Shown here in pieces: positions 6,143 through 13,131 of a stretch of 13,511 nucleotides of DNA; the first letter of the stretch is position 1, and every line of letters begins with the position of its first letter. The notes under the pieces are model-generated. The model saw only the letters and a list, made by a program, of their open reading frames with translations. It had not been told where the DNA came from and searched no databases. Source of the DNA: an uncultured Pseudorhodobacter sp. (GTDB taxonomy: Bacteria > Pseudomonadota > Alphaproteobacteria > Rhodobacterales > Rhodobacteraceae). The stretch is from positions 1 through 13,511 of the forward strand of contig CAMFIX010000030.1 in the NCBI GenBank assembly GCA_945952425.1. The letters run 5' to 3'. The translations under genes were made by a program, and so were the position numbers.

Positions 6143-7552
6143 ATGATCTCCTTCGACGCGGGCGCCCAAGCCCCCGCGGCCCCTGGCCGCGTGCAGCCGC
6201 TTTATTTCGCCGCCTGGCGCTGGCACTTCTATGCCGGGCTTTACGTCATCCCCTTCCTTCTGATGCTGGCCTCTTCCGGCCTGGTCATCTTGTGGTTCAC
6301 CACCATCGCCCCGGAATACGGCGACCGGATTCCCGTGGCGCCGGGCGTTGCGCTGCCGCTCGCCGCCCAAGAGGCCGCGGTGCTGGCCGCCCATCCCGGC
6401 GAGATCGACAAGTATATCGCACCTTACGACGATCGGACCCCGGCGATCTTCCGCGTGCAGGACAACGAAGGCGCGACGATGGTCGCGCTGAACCCGGTCA
6501 CCGGCGCCGTGCTGCGGATGCGGCCCGAGCTTGGCACCTGGAACGCCTGGGCCACGAACCTGCATGGCAAGCTTCTGACCGGCAAGGATGGCGGCTGGGC
6601 GGATTACATGATCGAGACGGCGGCGAGCCTCGGCCTCTTGCTCGTGGTCACCGGCTTCTGGATGGCCTGGCCGCGTGGAAAAGAGGGCTTTTCCGCCATG
6701 TTCGTGCCGGATCTTCGGGCGAAGGGCCGGGCCTTCTGGAAATCGACGCACCGGGTGGCGGGGTCGTGGATCGGGCTGATCCTGCTGACCTTCCTGATCT
6801 CGGGACTGGCCTGGGCGGGGGTCTGGGGCGGCAAGTTCGTGCAGGCCTGGAACACCTTCCCGGCCGAGAAATTCGGCGCGCCGCTGTCGGACAAGACCCA
6901 CGCCAGCCTGAACGCCACCCAGGCGAAAGAGGTGCCCTGGACGCTGGAGCTGACGCCCCTGCCGATGTCGGGCTCGACCGTGGGGGTGCAGGTTCTGCCC
7001 GAAGGCACGCCGGTCGTGCTGGAGACGGTGGTGGCCTTGGCGCGGGCCATCGGCTTCGACGGCCGGATGCAGGTGACCGCGCCGGCCGACGACACCGGCG
7101 TCTGGACGATCAGCCGCGATTCGATGAGCTATGACAGCCCCGACCCGACCAGCGACCGGACGGTGCATGTCGACCAATACACCGGCAAGGTTCTGGCCGA
7201 TGTGCGCTTTGCCGATTATCCGGCGGGGGGCAAGGCCATGGCGGTCGGGATCGCGCTGCACGAGGGGCAACTTGGACTCTGGGACATCGCCTTCAACTTC
7301 GCCTTCTGCCTTCTGGTGATCTTCCTCTGCCTCGGCAGCGTCGTCATGTGGTGGCTGCGGCGGCCCGCGCGGGCGCTGCGGCTGGCCGCGCCGCCGGTGC
7401 CCGCCGACCTGCCCTTCAGCCGCGGCGCGCTGTTGGTCGTGCTGGCCATGTCGCTGGCCTTCCCGGTCCTGGGCATCACTTTGGTCGCGATCATGGCGCT
7501 GGATCAGCTGGTCTTGCGCGCCGTGCCGCCTTTGAAACGGCTGGTCTCCTGA
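6143..7552 (+). CDS. PepSY-associated transmembrane protein (PiuB/FoxB-like)
   Basis: A 469-residue inner-membrane protein with about five membrane helices (near residues 28-52, 157-176, 205-228, 381-405 and 428-452) and two periplasmic PepSY-like segments (about 62-128 and 280-355) containing NPVTGAVL and DQYTGKVLADVRFADYP. Histidines at or beside helix ends (H28, H141 in NLHGKLL, H203 in STHRVAG, H373 in ALHEGQLG) are typical of the family; related proteins such as FoxB bind heme and reduce ferric siderophores in the periplasm. Here a role in iron or copper handling is an inference. GAGG lies five bases before the ATG. It follows the DUF2946-like gene by 33 bases. No TonB receptor is in view. 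The family is secure, the substrate unknown. Confidence 0.88.
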   Translation: MISFDAGAQAPAAPGRVQPLYFAAWRWHFYAGLYVIPFLLMLASSGLVILWFTTIAPEYGDRIPVAPGVALPLAAQEAAVLAAHPGEIDKYIAPYDDRTPAIFRVQDNEGATMVALNPVTGAVLRMRPELGTWNAWATNLHGKLLTGKDGGWADYMIETAASLGLLLVVTGFWMAWPRGKEGFSAMFVPDLRAKGRAFWKSTHRVAGSWIGLILLTFLISGLAWAGVWGGKFVQAWNTFPAEKFGAPLSDKTHASLNATQAKEVPWTLELTPLPMSGSTVGVQVLPEGTPVVLETVVALARAIGFDGRMQVTAPADDTGVWTISRDSMSYDSPDPTSDRTVHVDQYTGKVLADVRFADYPAGGKAMAVGIALHEGQLGLWDIAFNFAFCLLVIFLCLGSVVMWWLRRPARALRLAAPPVPADLPFSRGALLVVLAMSLAFPVLGITLVAIMALDQLVLRAVPPLKRLVS

Positions 7553-7570
7553 ACCCGCGAATCACCCCTG

Positions 7571-7595
7571 CCGCCGTCCTTCCCTTGGGCGGCGG
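7571..7595 (+). terminator. Stem-loop after the PepSY gene
   Basis: CCGCCGTCC (7571-7579) pairs with GGGCGGCGG (7587-7595) over nine positions, one of them G-U, around a 7-base loop, 18 bases after the stop codon. No T-tract follows, so it may only protect the mRNA end or act with Rho. Confidence 0.35.
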
Positions 7596-7683
7596 CGGAT
7601 TGCTGCGCCGCAGCATCTCCAAGACCCAACCCCGCGCCCCACATGGCTTTTCCCCAATTGCCGCACCCCGCCTAGAGACCCGT

Positions 7684-7711
7684 TTGCATATAGTATTACT
7701 TTTGCTAGGGT
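7684..7711 (+). promoter_or_regulatory. Candidate promoter of the ytfQRT-yjfF operon
   Basis: TTGCAT (7684-7689) and TAGGGT (7706-7711) are 16 bases apart, and TG lies one base before the -10 box, giving an extended -10 (TGCTAGGGT). It sits in a conspicuously AT-rich patch of otherwise GC-rich DNA, about 40 bases upstream of the ytfQ start codon. Confidence 0.5.
7692..7700. promoter_or_regulatory. Candidate GntR/FadR-type operator (AGTATTACT)
   Basis: A perfect 9-base palindrome with a central T that fits the GTM-N(0-1)-KAC core described for FadR-subfamily GntR regulators. It lies exactly between the candidate -35 and -10 boxes of ytfQ, where bound protein would block RNA polymerase. The GntR-type gene at the end of the same operon is the natural candidate to bind it. 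Confidence 0.5.
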
Positions 7712-7753
7712 GAAACGACGGTGCGGGAGACGCCGCAAACTTTGGGAGGAAGC

Positions 7754-8716
7754 ATGAATATCTTGAAGAAACTCGCGCTCGGCGCGGGCATGGCTGCCTT
7801 GTTGGCCACGACGGCGATGGCCGATGGGATGGTGGTGGGCTTCAGCCAGATCGGCTCGGAATCCGGCTGGCGGGCGGCGGAAACCTCGGTCACCAAGCAA
7901 GAGGCCGAAAAGCGCGGCATCGACCTGAAATTCGCCGATGCGCAGCAAAAGCAGGAAAACCAGATCAAGGCGATCCGCGGGTTCATCGCGCAAGGCGTCG
8001 ATGCGATCCTGGTCGCCCCGGTCGTGGCCACCGGCTGGGATGAAGTCCTGGGCGAGGCCAAGGACGCCAAGATCCCCGTCATCCTTCTGGACCGCGGCAT
8101 CGACGGCTCGCCCGATCTTTACCTGACCTCGGTCGCCTCGGACCAGGTGCATGAAGGCGCCGTGGCCGCGGGCTGGCTGGTGCAGGCCGTCGGCGACAAG
8201 CCCTGCAACGTGGTCGAGCTGGAAGGCACCGTGGGCTCTTCGCCCGCGATCAACCGCAAGAAGGGCTTCGACGACGAAATCGCCAAGCACGCCAACTTCA
8301 AGATCACCCGCAGCCAGACCGGCGACTTCACCCGCTCGAAGGGCAAGGAAGTCATGGAAGGCTTCATCAAGGCCGAAGACGGCGGCAAGTCGATCTGCGC
8401 GGTCTATGCGCATAGCGACGACATGATGGTCGGCGCGATCCAGGCGATGAAGGACGCAGGCCTGAAGCCGGGGACCGACATTCTGACGGTCTCGATCGAC
8501 GCGGTGCCGGACCTTTTCACCGCGATGGCCGCCGGTGAGGCGAATGCGACCGTCGAGCTGACGCCGAACATGGCGGGCCCGGCCTTCGAAGCGCTGGCCG
8601 CCTTCAAGAAGGACGGCACGCTGCCCGCCAAGGCGATCATCACCGAATCGAAGCTCTATACCCAGAAGGACGACCCGGCTGGCGAGGCGTCGCGCCGGAA
8701 ATCGCTGGGCTATTGA
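7754..8716 (+). CDS. ytfQ: Galactofuranose-type sugar ABC transporter, periplasmic binding protein
   Basis: A 320-residue periplasmic protein with signal peptide MNILKKLALGAGMAALLATTAMA, predicted to be cut after A23. The mature part (VGFSQIGSESGWRAAE, ADAQQKQENQIKAIRGF, QGVDAILVAPVVATGW, GDFTRSKGKEVMEGFIKAE, VELTPNMAGPAFEAL) closely follows E. coli YtfQ, which binds furanose forms of galactose and also arabinose. It captures sugar and hands it to the two permeases encoded downstream. The ATG at 7754 follows GGGAGGA; an in-frame GTG at 7721 would break the signal peptide logic. A terminator hairpin separates it from ytfR, so its transcript should exceed that of the rest. The family is very secure; the exact sugar is inferred. 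Confidence 0.95.
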   Translation: MNILKKLALGAGMAALLATTAMADGMVVGFSQIGSESGWRAAETSVTKQEAEKRGIDLKFADAQQKQENQIKAIRGFIAQGVDAILVAPVVATGWDEVLGEAKDAKIPVILLDRGIDGSPDLYLTSVASDQVHEGAVAAGWLVQAVGDKPCNVVELEGTVGSSPAINRKKGFDDEIAKHANFKITRSQTGDFTRSKGKEVMEGFIKAEDGGKSICAVYAHSDDMMVGAIQAMKDAGLKPGTDILTVSIDAVPDLFTAMAAGEANATVELTPNMAGPAFEALAAFKKDGTLPAKAIITESKLYTQKDDPAGEASRRKSLGY

Positions 8717-8761
8717 TCTCCCTTCCGCCGGCGCCCTCCCCGGGGTCGGCGGATTAACCTT

Positions 8762-8793
8762 GCCTCGGGCTTCGGCCCGGGGCTTTCTTTTCT
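8762..8793 (+). terminator. Intra-operon UUCG-loop terminator/attenuator between ytfQ and ytfR
   Basis: Stem 8762-8770 with 8775-8783 (nine pairs, one G-U) encloses the stable tetraloop TTCG, followed by TTTCTTTTCT (8784-8793). This is a classical intrinsic terminator form placed 13 bases before the ytfR start. Partial read-through would give much binding protein and less ATPase and permease. A second inverted repeat (CCGCCG 8725-8730 with CGGCGG 8747-8752) lies just upstream and may stabilise the ytfQ mRNA end. Confidence 0.75.
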
Positions 8794-8806
8794 GGGGGGG
8801 ATCAAG

Positions 8807-10309
8807 ATGGAACCAGTGTTGCAGGGGCGGGGCCTGGGCAAGGTCTTTGGGGCGCATCAGGCGTTGCAGGGGGTGGAGATCGACCTTTTCCCCGGCGAGG
8901 TTCATGCGCTTTTGGGCGAGAACGGCGCGGGCAAATCGACGCTGATCAAGATATTGACCGGAGCCTATCAGCCGGATGCCGGGACAGTGGTGCTGGAGGG
9001 CGCCGAGGTCGCCTTTCGCGACCCGTTGCAGGCGCAGGCCGCGGGGATCGGGACAGTTTACCAAGAGGTCAACCTGGTGCCGAACCTGTCGGTGGCCGAG
9101 AATCTTTATCTGGGTCACCAGCCGGGGCGCTGGGGGTTTTTGAACAAGCGGGCGATGCATGACGGCGCGCGCGAGGTTCTGGCGACCTATGGGCTGGAGA
9201 TCGACGTGCGGGCGGAATTGGGCTCGTTTTCGGTCGCGGTGCAGCAGATCGTGGCGATTGCGCGGGCGGTGAAGCTGTCGGGCAAGGTGCTGGTGCTGGA
9301 CGAGCCGACCGCGAGCCTCGACCGGGCCGAGGTCGAGCGGCTGTTCGACGTGGTGCGCCGGTTGAAGGATCGCGGCTTGGCGGTGGTCTTCATCACCCAT
9401 TTCCTGGACCAGGTCTTCGCGATTGCCGATAGGGTGACGGTGCTGAGGAACGGCAAACTCGTCTCTACACAGGCGATTTCGGGACTTTCCCGCACGGATG
9501 TGGTGCGGATGATGCTGGGCAAGGATGTGGTCTTCGCCCATGCGCCCGCGATGACCGAAGCGGCGGAGGCGGGGCCTGCCCTGGCGACGTTTGCAGGCGT
9601 GGGCAAGAAGGGCTCGGTCCAGCCCTTCGACCTGACCCTGCACCAGGGCGAGGTCGTGGGGGTCGCGGGGCTTTTGGGCTCGGGTCGGACAGAGATGGCG
9701 CGGCTGATGTTCGGGGTGGATTCCGCCGATACAGGGTCGATTTCGATGGGCCAGCCGTTGACCTTGCGCAGCCCGCGGCAGGCGGTGGCGGCGGGGATGG
9801 GGTTCTGCCCCGAAGATCGCAAGGTCGATGGCATCTTCGGCGAATTGTCGGTGCGGGAAAACATCGTCATCGCCCTGCAGGCCAAGCTCGGCTGGTTCAA
9901 GGCGCTGTCCCGCGACGAGCAAGACGACATCGCCGGGCGCTTTGCCGAGGCCTTGGACATCCGCGCGGCCAATCATGACATGCCGGTCAGGCTGCTTTCG
10001 GGCGGCAACCAGCAGAAGGTGATCCTCGCCCGCTGGCTGGCCATCGACCCCAAGCTGTTGATCCTGGACGAGCCGACCCGCGGCATCGACGTCGGCGCCC
10101 ATGCCGAGATCGTGCGCACCATCAACAGCCTGCGCGAGGATGGGCTCGCGCTTCTGGTCATCAGTTCCGAGCTGGATGAGGTCGTCGCCTATTCCTCCCG
10201 CGTGGTCGTGATGCGCGACCGGGCGATGGTGGCAGAGCTGAAAGGGGCGGAGATCTCTCCGCAGGTCATCGTGCAGGCGATTGCCGCGCAGGAAGGGGCA
10301 GCGCCGTGA
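8807..10309 (+). CDS. ytfR: Sugar ABC transporter, double ATP-binding protein
   Basis: A 500-residue ATPase with two fused nucleotide-binding domains, as in CUT2 sugar importers (RbsA, MglA, YtfR). The first domain has Walker A GENGAGKST at 37-45, Q86, Walker B VLVLDE at 161-166 and H198 in THFLDQV; its signature is the relaxed FSVAVQQ. The second has a degenerate Walker A, GLLGSGRTE (288-296), a normal signature LSGGNQQ (397-403), Walker B LLILDE (417-422) and Ser where the switch His would be. These asymmetries are normal for the family. KKGSVQPFDL and FCPEDRKVDGI are close to E. coli YtfR. It would bind the YtfT/YjfF permeases on the cytoplasmic face. The start at 8807 follows GGGGGG, and the stop overlaps the ytfT start by four bases (GTGA). 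Confidence 0.95.
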   Translation: MEPVLQGRGLGKVFGAHQALQGVEIDLFPGEVHALLGENGAGKSTLIKILTGAYQPDAGTVVLEGAEVAFRDPLQAQAAGIGTVYQEVNLVPNLSVAENLYLGHQPGRWGFLNKRAMHDGAREVLATYGLEIDVRAELGSFSVAVQQIVAIARAVKLSGKVLVLDEPTASLDRAEVERLFDVVRRLKDRGLAVVFITHFLDQVFAIADRVTVLRNGKLVSTQAISGLSRTDVVRMMLGKDVVFAHAPAMTEAAEAGPALATFAGVGKKGSVQPFDLTLHQGEVVGVAGLLGSGRTEMARLMFGVDSADTGSISMGQPLTLRSPRQAVAAGMGFCPEDRKVDGIFGELSVRENIVIALQAKLGWFKALSRDEQDDIAGRFAEALDIRAANHDMPVRLLSGGNQQKVILARWLAIDPKLLILDEPTRGIDVGAHAEIVRTINSLREDGLALLVISSELDEVVAYSSRVVVMRDRAMVAELKGAEISPQVIVQAIAAQEGAAP

Positions 10310-11277
10310 AATTGCGTGTGCAGAGACTGATTACGCCGCAAAGCATCGCCCTGGTGGCGGTCCTGGTGTTCAACTGGGTGCTGTTCCCGGGCTTCTTCTC
10401 GGTCGAGTGGAAGGACGGGCGGCTGTTTGGCTCGCTGATCGACGTGTTGAACCGGGGGGCGCCGGTGGCGATCCTGGCCATCGGCATGACGGCGGTGATC
10501 GCGACCAAGGGGGTGGACCTCTCGGTCGGGGCGGTGATGGCGATTGCGGGCGCTGTGGCGGCGACCTCGGTGGAGGGCGGGCTGTCGGTCTGGGCGGCGG
10601 TGCCCTTGGCGCTGGTCGCGGGGCTGGCTTGCGGGCTGTGGAACGGGGTGCTGGTGGCGGTGCTGGACATCCAGCCGATCATCGCGACCCTGGTCATCAT
10701 GGTCGCAGGCCGCGGCATCGCGCAGCTGATTACTCAGGGCTTCATCGTCACCTTCACCGACCCGGCGCTGATCTATATCGGCACCGGCAGCTTTGCCGGT
10801 CTGCCGATGACGGTGCTGATCGCGGCGGCCCTGCTGATCGTCACGACCCTGCTGGTCCGGCGCACCGCGCTGGGCCTCTTGATCGAGGCGGTGGGCGTCA
10901 ACCGCTCTGCCGCGCGCTTTGCGGGGATCTCGGCGCTGTCGCTGCTGCTGCTGGTCTATGTCTTCTCGGGCTTTTGCGCCGCCATCGCCGGGGTGATCGT
11001 CGCCGCCGACATCCATGGGGCGGACGCCAACAACGCGGGCCTCTGGCTGGAGCTGGATGCGATCCTGGCCGTGGTCATCGGGGGCACCTCCTTGCTCGGC
11101 GGCCGGTTTTCCATCCCCATGTCGGTGCTGGGAGCCCTCATCATCCAGGCGATGAATACCGGCATCCTGGTCAGCGGCTTCCCGCCCGAATTCAACCTGA
11201 TCGTCAAGGCGGGGATCATCATCGCCATCCTGATCCTGCAATCCCCCGTCGCGTCGCGGCTGTTCAAGAGGGCCTGA
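10306..11277 (+). CDS. ytfT: Sugar ABC transporter, permease subunit YtfT
   Basis: A 323-residue inner-membrane permease with roughly eight to ten hydrophobic helices. The family loop AILAIGMTAVIATKGVDLSVGAVMAIAG contains the DLSVG motif (residues 71-75), and WKDGRLFGSLIDVLNRGAPVA matches the N-terminal part of E. coli YtfT. It starts at GTG 10306, overlapping the ytfR stop by four bases, so the two are probably translationally coupled. The ADIHGADANNAGLWLELDAILAVVIGGTSLLGGRF segment is also characteristic. It should pair with YjfF as the transmembrane channel. I am confident of the family and of the subunit order. Confidence 0.94.
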   Translation: MKLRVQRLITPQSIALVAVLVFNWVLFPGFFSVEWKDGRLFGSLIDVLNRGAPVAILAIGMTAVIATKGVDLSVGAVMAIAGAVAATSVEGGLSVWAAVPLALVAGLACGLWNGVLVAVLDIQPIIATLVIMVAGRGIAQLITQGFIVTFTDPALIYIGTGSFAGLPMTVLIAAALLIVTTLLVRRTALGLLIEAVGVNRSAARFAGISALSLLLLVYVFSGFCAAIAGVIVAADIHGADANNAGLWLELDAILAVVIGGTSLLGGRFSIPMSVLGALIIQAMNTGILVSGFPPEFNLIVKAGIIIAILILQSPVASRLFKRA

Positions 11278-11280
11278 GAC

Positions 11281-12240
11281 ATGAACCGTTCCCTGCGCCC
11301 CCTCGCCGCCACCGCGATCATCTTCCTGATCGCCTATGCGGCCGCGGCCTTTCAGTTCCACGGGCTGGTTTCGACCCGCGTGTTGGGCAACTTCCTGACC
11401 GACAACGCTTTTCTGGGAATCACCGCGGTGGGGATGACCTTCGTCATCCTCTCGGGCGGGATCGACCTTTCGGTGGGGGCGGTCATCGGATTCACCGGGG
11501 TTTTCGTCGCCGTCCTGATCTCTTGGGCGGGCATTCACCCGCTGGTGGCCTTCGTCCTGGCGCTGGCGGTCGCGGCGGCGTTCGGAGCCGCGATGGGCGC
11601 CGCGATCCATTGGCTGAAGGTGCCAAGCTTCATCGTCACGCTGGCGGGGATGTTCCTCGCCCGCGGGGCGGCCTCGGTCATCTCGGCCGATTCGATTCCG
11701 ATCAACCACGAGGTCTATGACTGGGTCAGCCAAGCGTATTGGAAGATGCCCGGCGGCGGGCGGATCAGCCTGATCGGGGCGCTGATGGTTGCGATCTTCG
11801 TCCTGGGCGCGCTGATCGCCCATCGCACGCGGTTCGGGGCCAATGTCTATGCCTTGGGCGGCAATCCGGTCTCGGCCGAGCTGATGGGCGTGCCGGTCGC
11901 GCGCACGACGATCTTGATCTATATGCTGTCCTCCACCCTGGCGGGCCTCGCCGGGATCGTGTTTTCGCTTTACACGCAAGCCGGTTACAGCCTGTCCGCC
12001 GTGGGGGTCGAGCTGGATGCCATCGGCGCGGTGGTGATCGGCGGCACGCTTTTGACCGGCGGTTATGGCTTTGTTGCGGGCACGTTCATCGGGGTCATGC
12101 TGATGGGGCTCGTGCAAACCTACATCATCTTCGACGGGACACTCTCCAGCTGGTGGACAAAGATTGTCATCGGCGTGCTTCTCTTTATGTTCATCCTGCT
12201 GCAACGGCTGGTCTTCCGCGCCCAGGCCGCGCGCGCCTGA
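11281..12240 (+). CDS. yjfF: Sugar ABC transporter, permease subunit YjfF
   Basis: A 319-residue membrane protein, the second permease of the importer. STRVLGNFLTDNAFLGITAV, GMTFVILSGGIDLSVGAVIG (DLSVG at 62-66), ESIPINH-like DSIPINHEVYD, YTQAGYSLSAVGVELDAI and FDGTLSSWWTKIVIG follow E. coli YjfF almost segment by segment. It starts three bases after ytfT ends, with AGAGG inside the ytfT 3' end as ribosome binding site. The hydrophobic helices fill most of its length. Pairing of YjfF with YtfT distinguishes this system from ribose or xylose importers that use a single permease gene. Confidence 0.95.
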   Translation: MNRSLRPLAATAIIFLIAYAAAAFQFHGLVSTRVLGNFLTDNAFLGITAVGMTFVILSGGIDLSVGAVIGFTGVFVAVLISWAGIHPLVAFVLALAVAAAFGAAMGAAIHWLKVPSFIVTLAGMFLARGAASVISADSIPINHEVYDWVSQAYWKMPGGGRISLIGALMVAIFVLGALIAHRTRFGANVYALGGNPVSAELMGVPVARTTILIYMLSSTLAGLAGIVFSLYTQAGYSLSAVGVELDAIGAVVIGGTLLTGGYGFVAGTFIGVMLMGLVQTYIIFDGTLSSWWTKIVIGVLLFMFILLQRLVFRAQAARA

Positions 12241-12255
12241 GGAGACGCAAGACGA

Positions 12256-12996
12256 ATGGCCGAGCCCGGACAGTTGATCCGCTCCCTGTCGGGGAGGCCA
12301 GCGGCGCGGAACTTCCATTCCTTCGTCATCAACGAGATCGGCATGGGGGTCGCCAGCGGGGCTTTCCCGGTCGGCTCCACCCTGCCGGGCGATGCCGAGA
12401 TGATGGACCGCTACGAGGTCAGCCGCACCGTGTTGCGCGAGGCGGTCAAGACGCTGGAGGCCAAGGGCCTGGTCGAGGCGCGGGCCAAGGTCGGCACCCG
12501 GGTTCTGCCGCGCAACCGCTGGAACCTGTTCGACCGGCAGGTGTTGTTCTGGATCTTTCACGCGACGCCCGAGCCGGGCTTTGCCGAAAGCCTGGCAGAG
12601 GTGCGCGCGGGGCTGGAGATGCAGGCGGCGGGCCTCGCCGCGGCCCGCAGGCAGGCCGAGCCGATGCGGATGATGCGCTATTGGCTGGCCCAGACCCAGA
12701 TCGCCGCAGGGATGGTGGAAAATTACGGGCTGGCGGCCTTCGAAATCCACCGGCTGGTGGCCGAGGCGAGCCAGAACCCGGTCCTGCGCGCCTCGACCGG
12801 GTTGACGGAATTCGCGCTTGCCATGGCGCTGCGGGGCCAGCTGGCGGCCGGGGTGGGCGATTTCGCCGCGCAGAAATCCGGCCCCTACGAGGCGCTGATC
12901 GCTGCCATCGACCGCGGCGATATCGGCGGCGCCGAGGCCGGGATGGCCGATCTGCTTTTCATAGACCGCAGCTGGAGCCTTGGCCGCGGCGGCTGA
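12256..12996 (+). CDS. GntR-family (FadR/DgoR-like) transcriptional regulator
   Basis: A 246-residue regulator with a winged helix-turn-helix domain (about residues 22-85, recognition region SRTVLREAVKTLEAKGLVEA) and an all-helical FCD ligand domain (about 110-235). The join VLPRNRWNLFDRQVLFWI resembles the DgoR branch that controls galactonate use. The FCD metal site looks lost: H165 remains in FEIHRLVAEASQNP, but the usual Asp four residues earlier is A161, the usual His before the next helix is Y211, and the last expected His near 230 is missing. GGAGA lies about ten bases before the ATG, and the gene follows yjfF by 15 bases, so it belongs to the operon and probably represses it through the site at 7692-7700. 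Family secure, target inferred. Confidence 0.9.
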   Translation: MAEPGQLIRSLSGRPAARNFHSFVINEIGMGVASGAFPVGSTLPGDAEMMDRYEVSRTVLREAVKTLEAKGLVEARAKVGTRVLPRNRWNLFDRQVLFWIFHATPEPGFAESLAEVRAGLEMQAAGLAAARRQAEPMRMMRYWLAQTQIAAGMVENYGLAAFEIHRLVAEASQNPVLRASTGLTEFALAMALRGQLAAGVGDFAAQKSGPYEALIAAIDRGDIGGAEAGMADLLFIDRSWSLGRGG

Positions 12997-13033
12997 TATT
13001 TTCCTAAATTTGCAAGCACTTTCAGTTGACTGG

Positions 13034-13048
13034 CCTTTTCATGAAAGG
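13034..13048. repeat. Palindrome upstream of the glycoside hydrolase-like gene
   Basis: TTTCATGAAA (13037-13046) is a perfect 10-base palindrome, flanked by CC and GG that extend the symmetry apart from one mismatch. It lies in the 135-base gap between the regulator gene and the next ORF, beside TTGACT (13026-13031), which has no convincing -10 partner. It may be an operator; no other role is visible. The rest of the gap shows nothing further. Confidence 0.3.
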
Positions 13049-13131
13049 TCGGCGGGCTGCCACATTTCGGCCACCCCCAGCCCGGACCGCGGGCCGATCT
13101 TCCCCCCTACAGCTATTGCGCGGGGGCAGAT

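Noticed and set aside
8807..10309. Degenerate signature and Walker A motifs in the ATPase as a sign of an inactive protein
   Set aside because: The same asymmetric pattern is normal for double ATPases of CUT2 sugar importers, including E. coli YtfR.
7562..12750. Very long open frames on the minus strand opposite the ABC transporter genes (about 850 codons each), and a similar one at 4105-6078
   Set aside because: Their translations are Arg/His/Asp/Gln-rich low-complexity-like text without recognisable domains, and they lie opposite genes with clear family matches. They are products of GC-rich codon bias.
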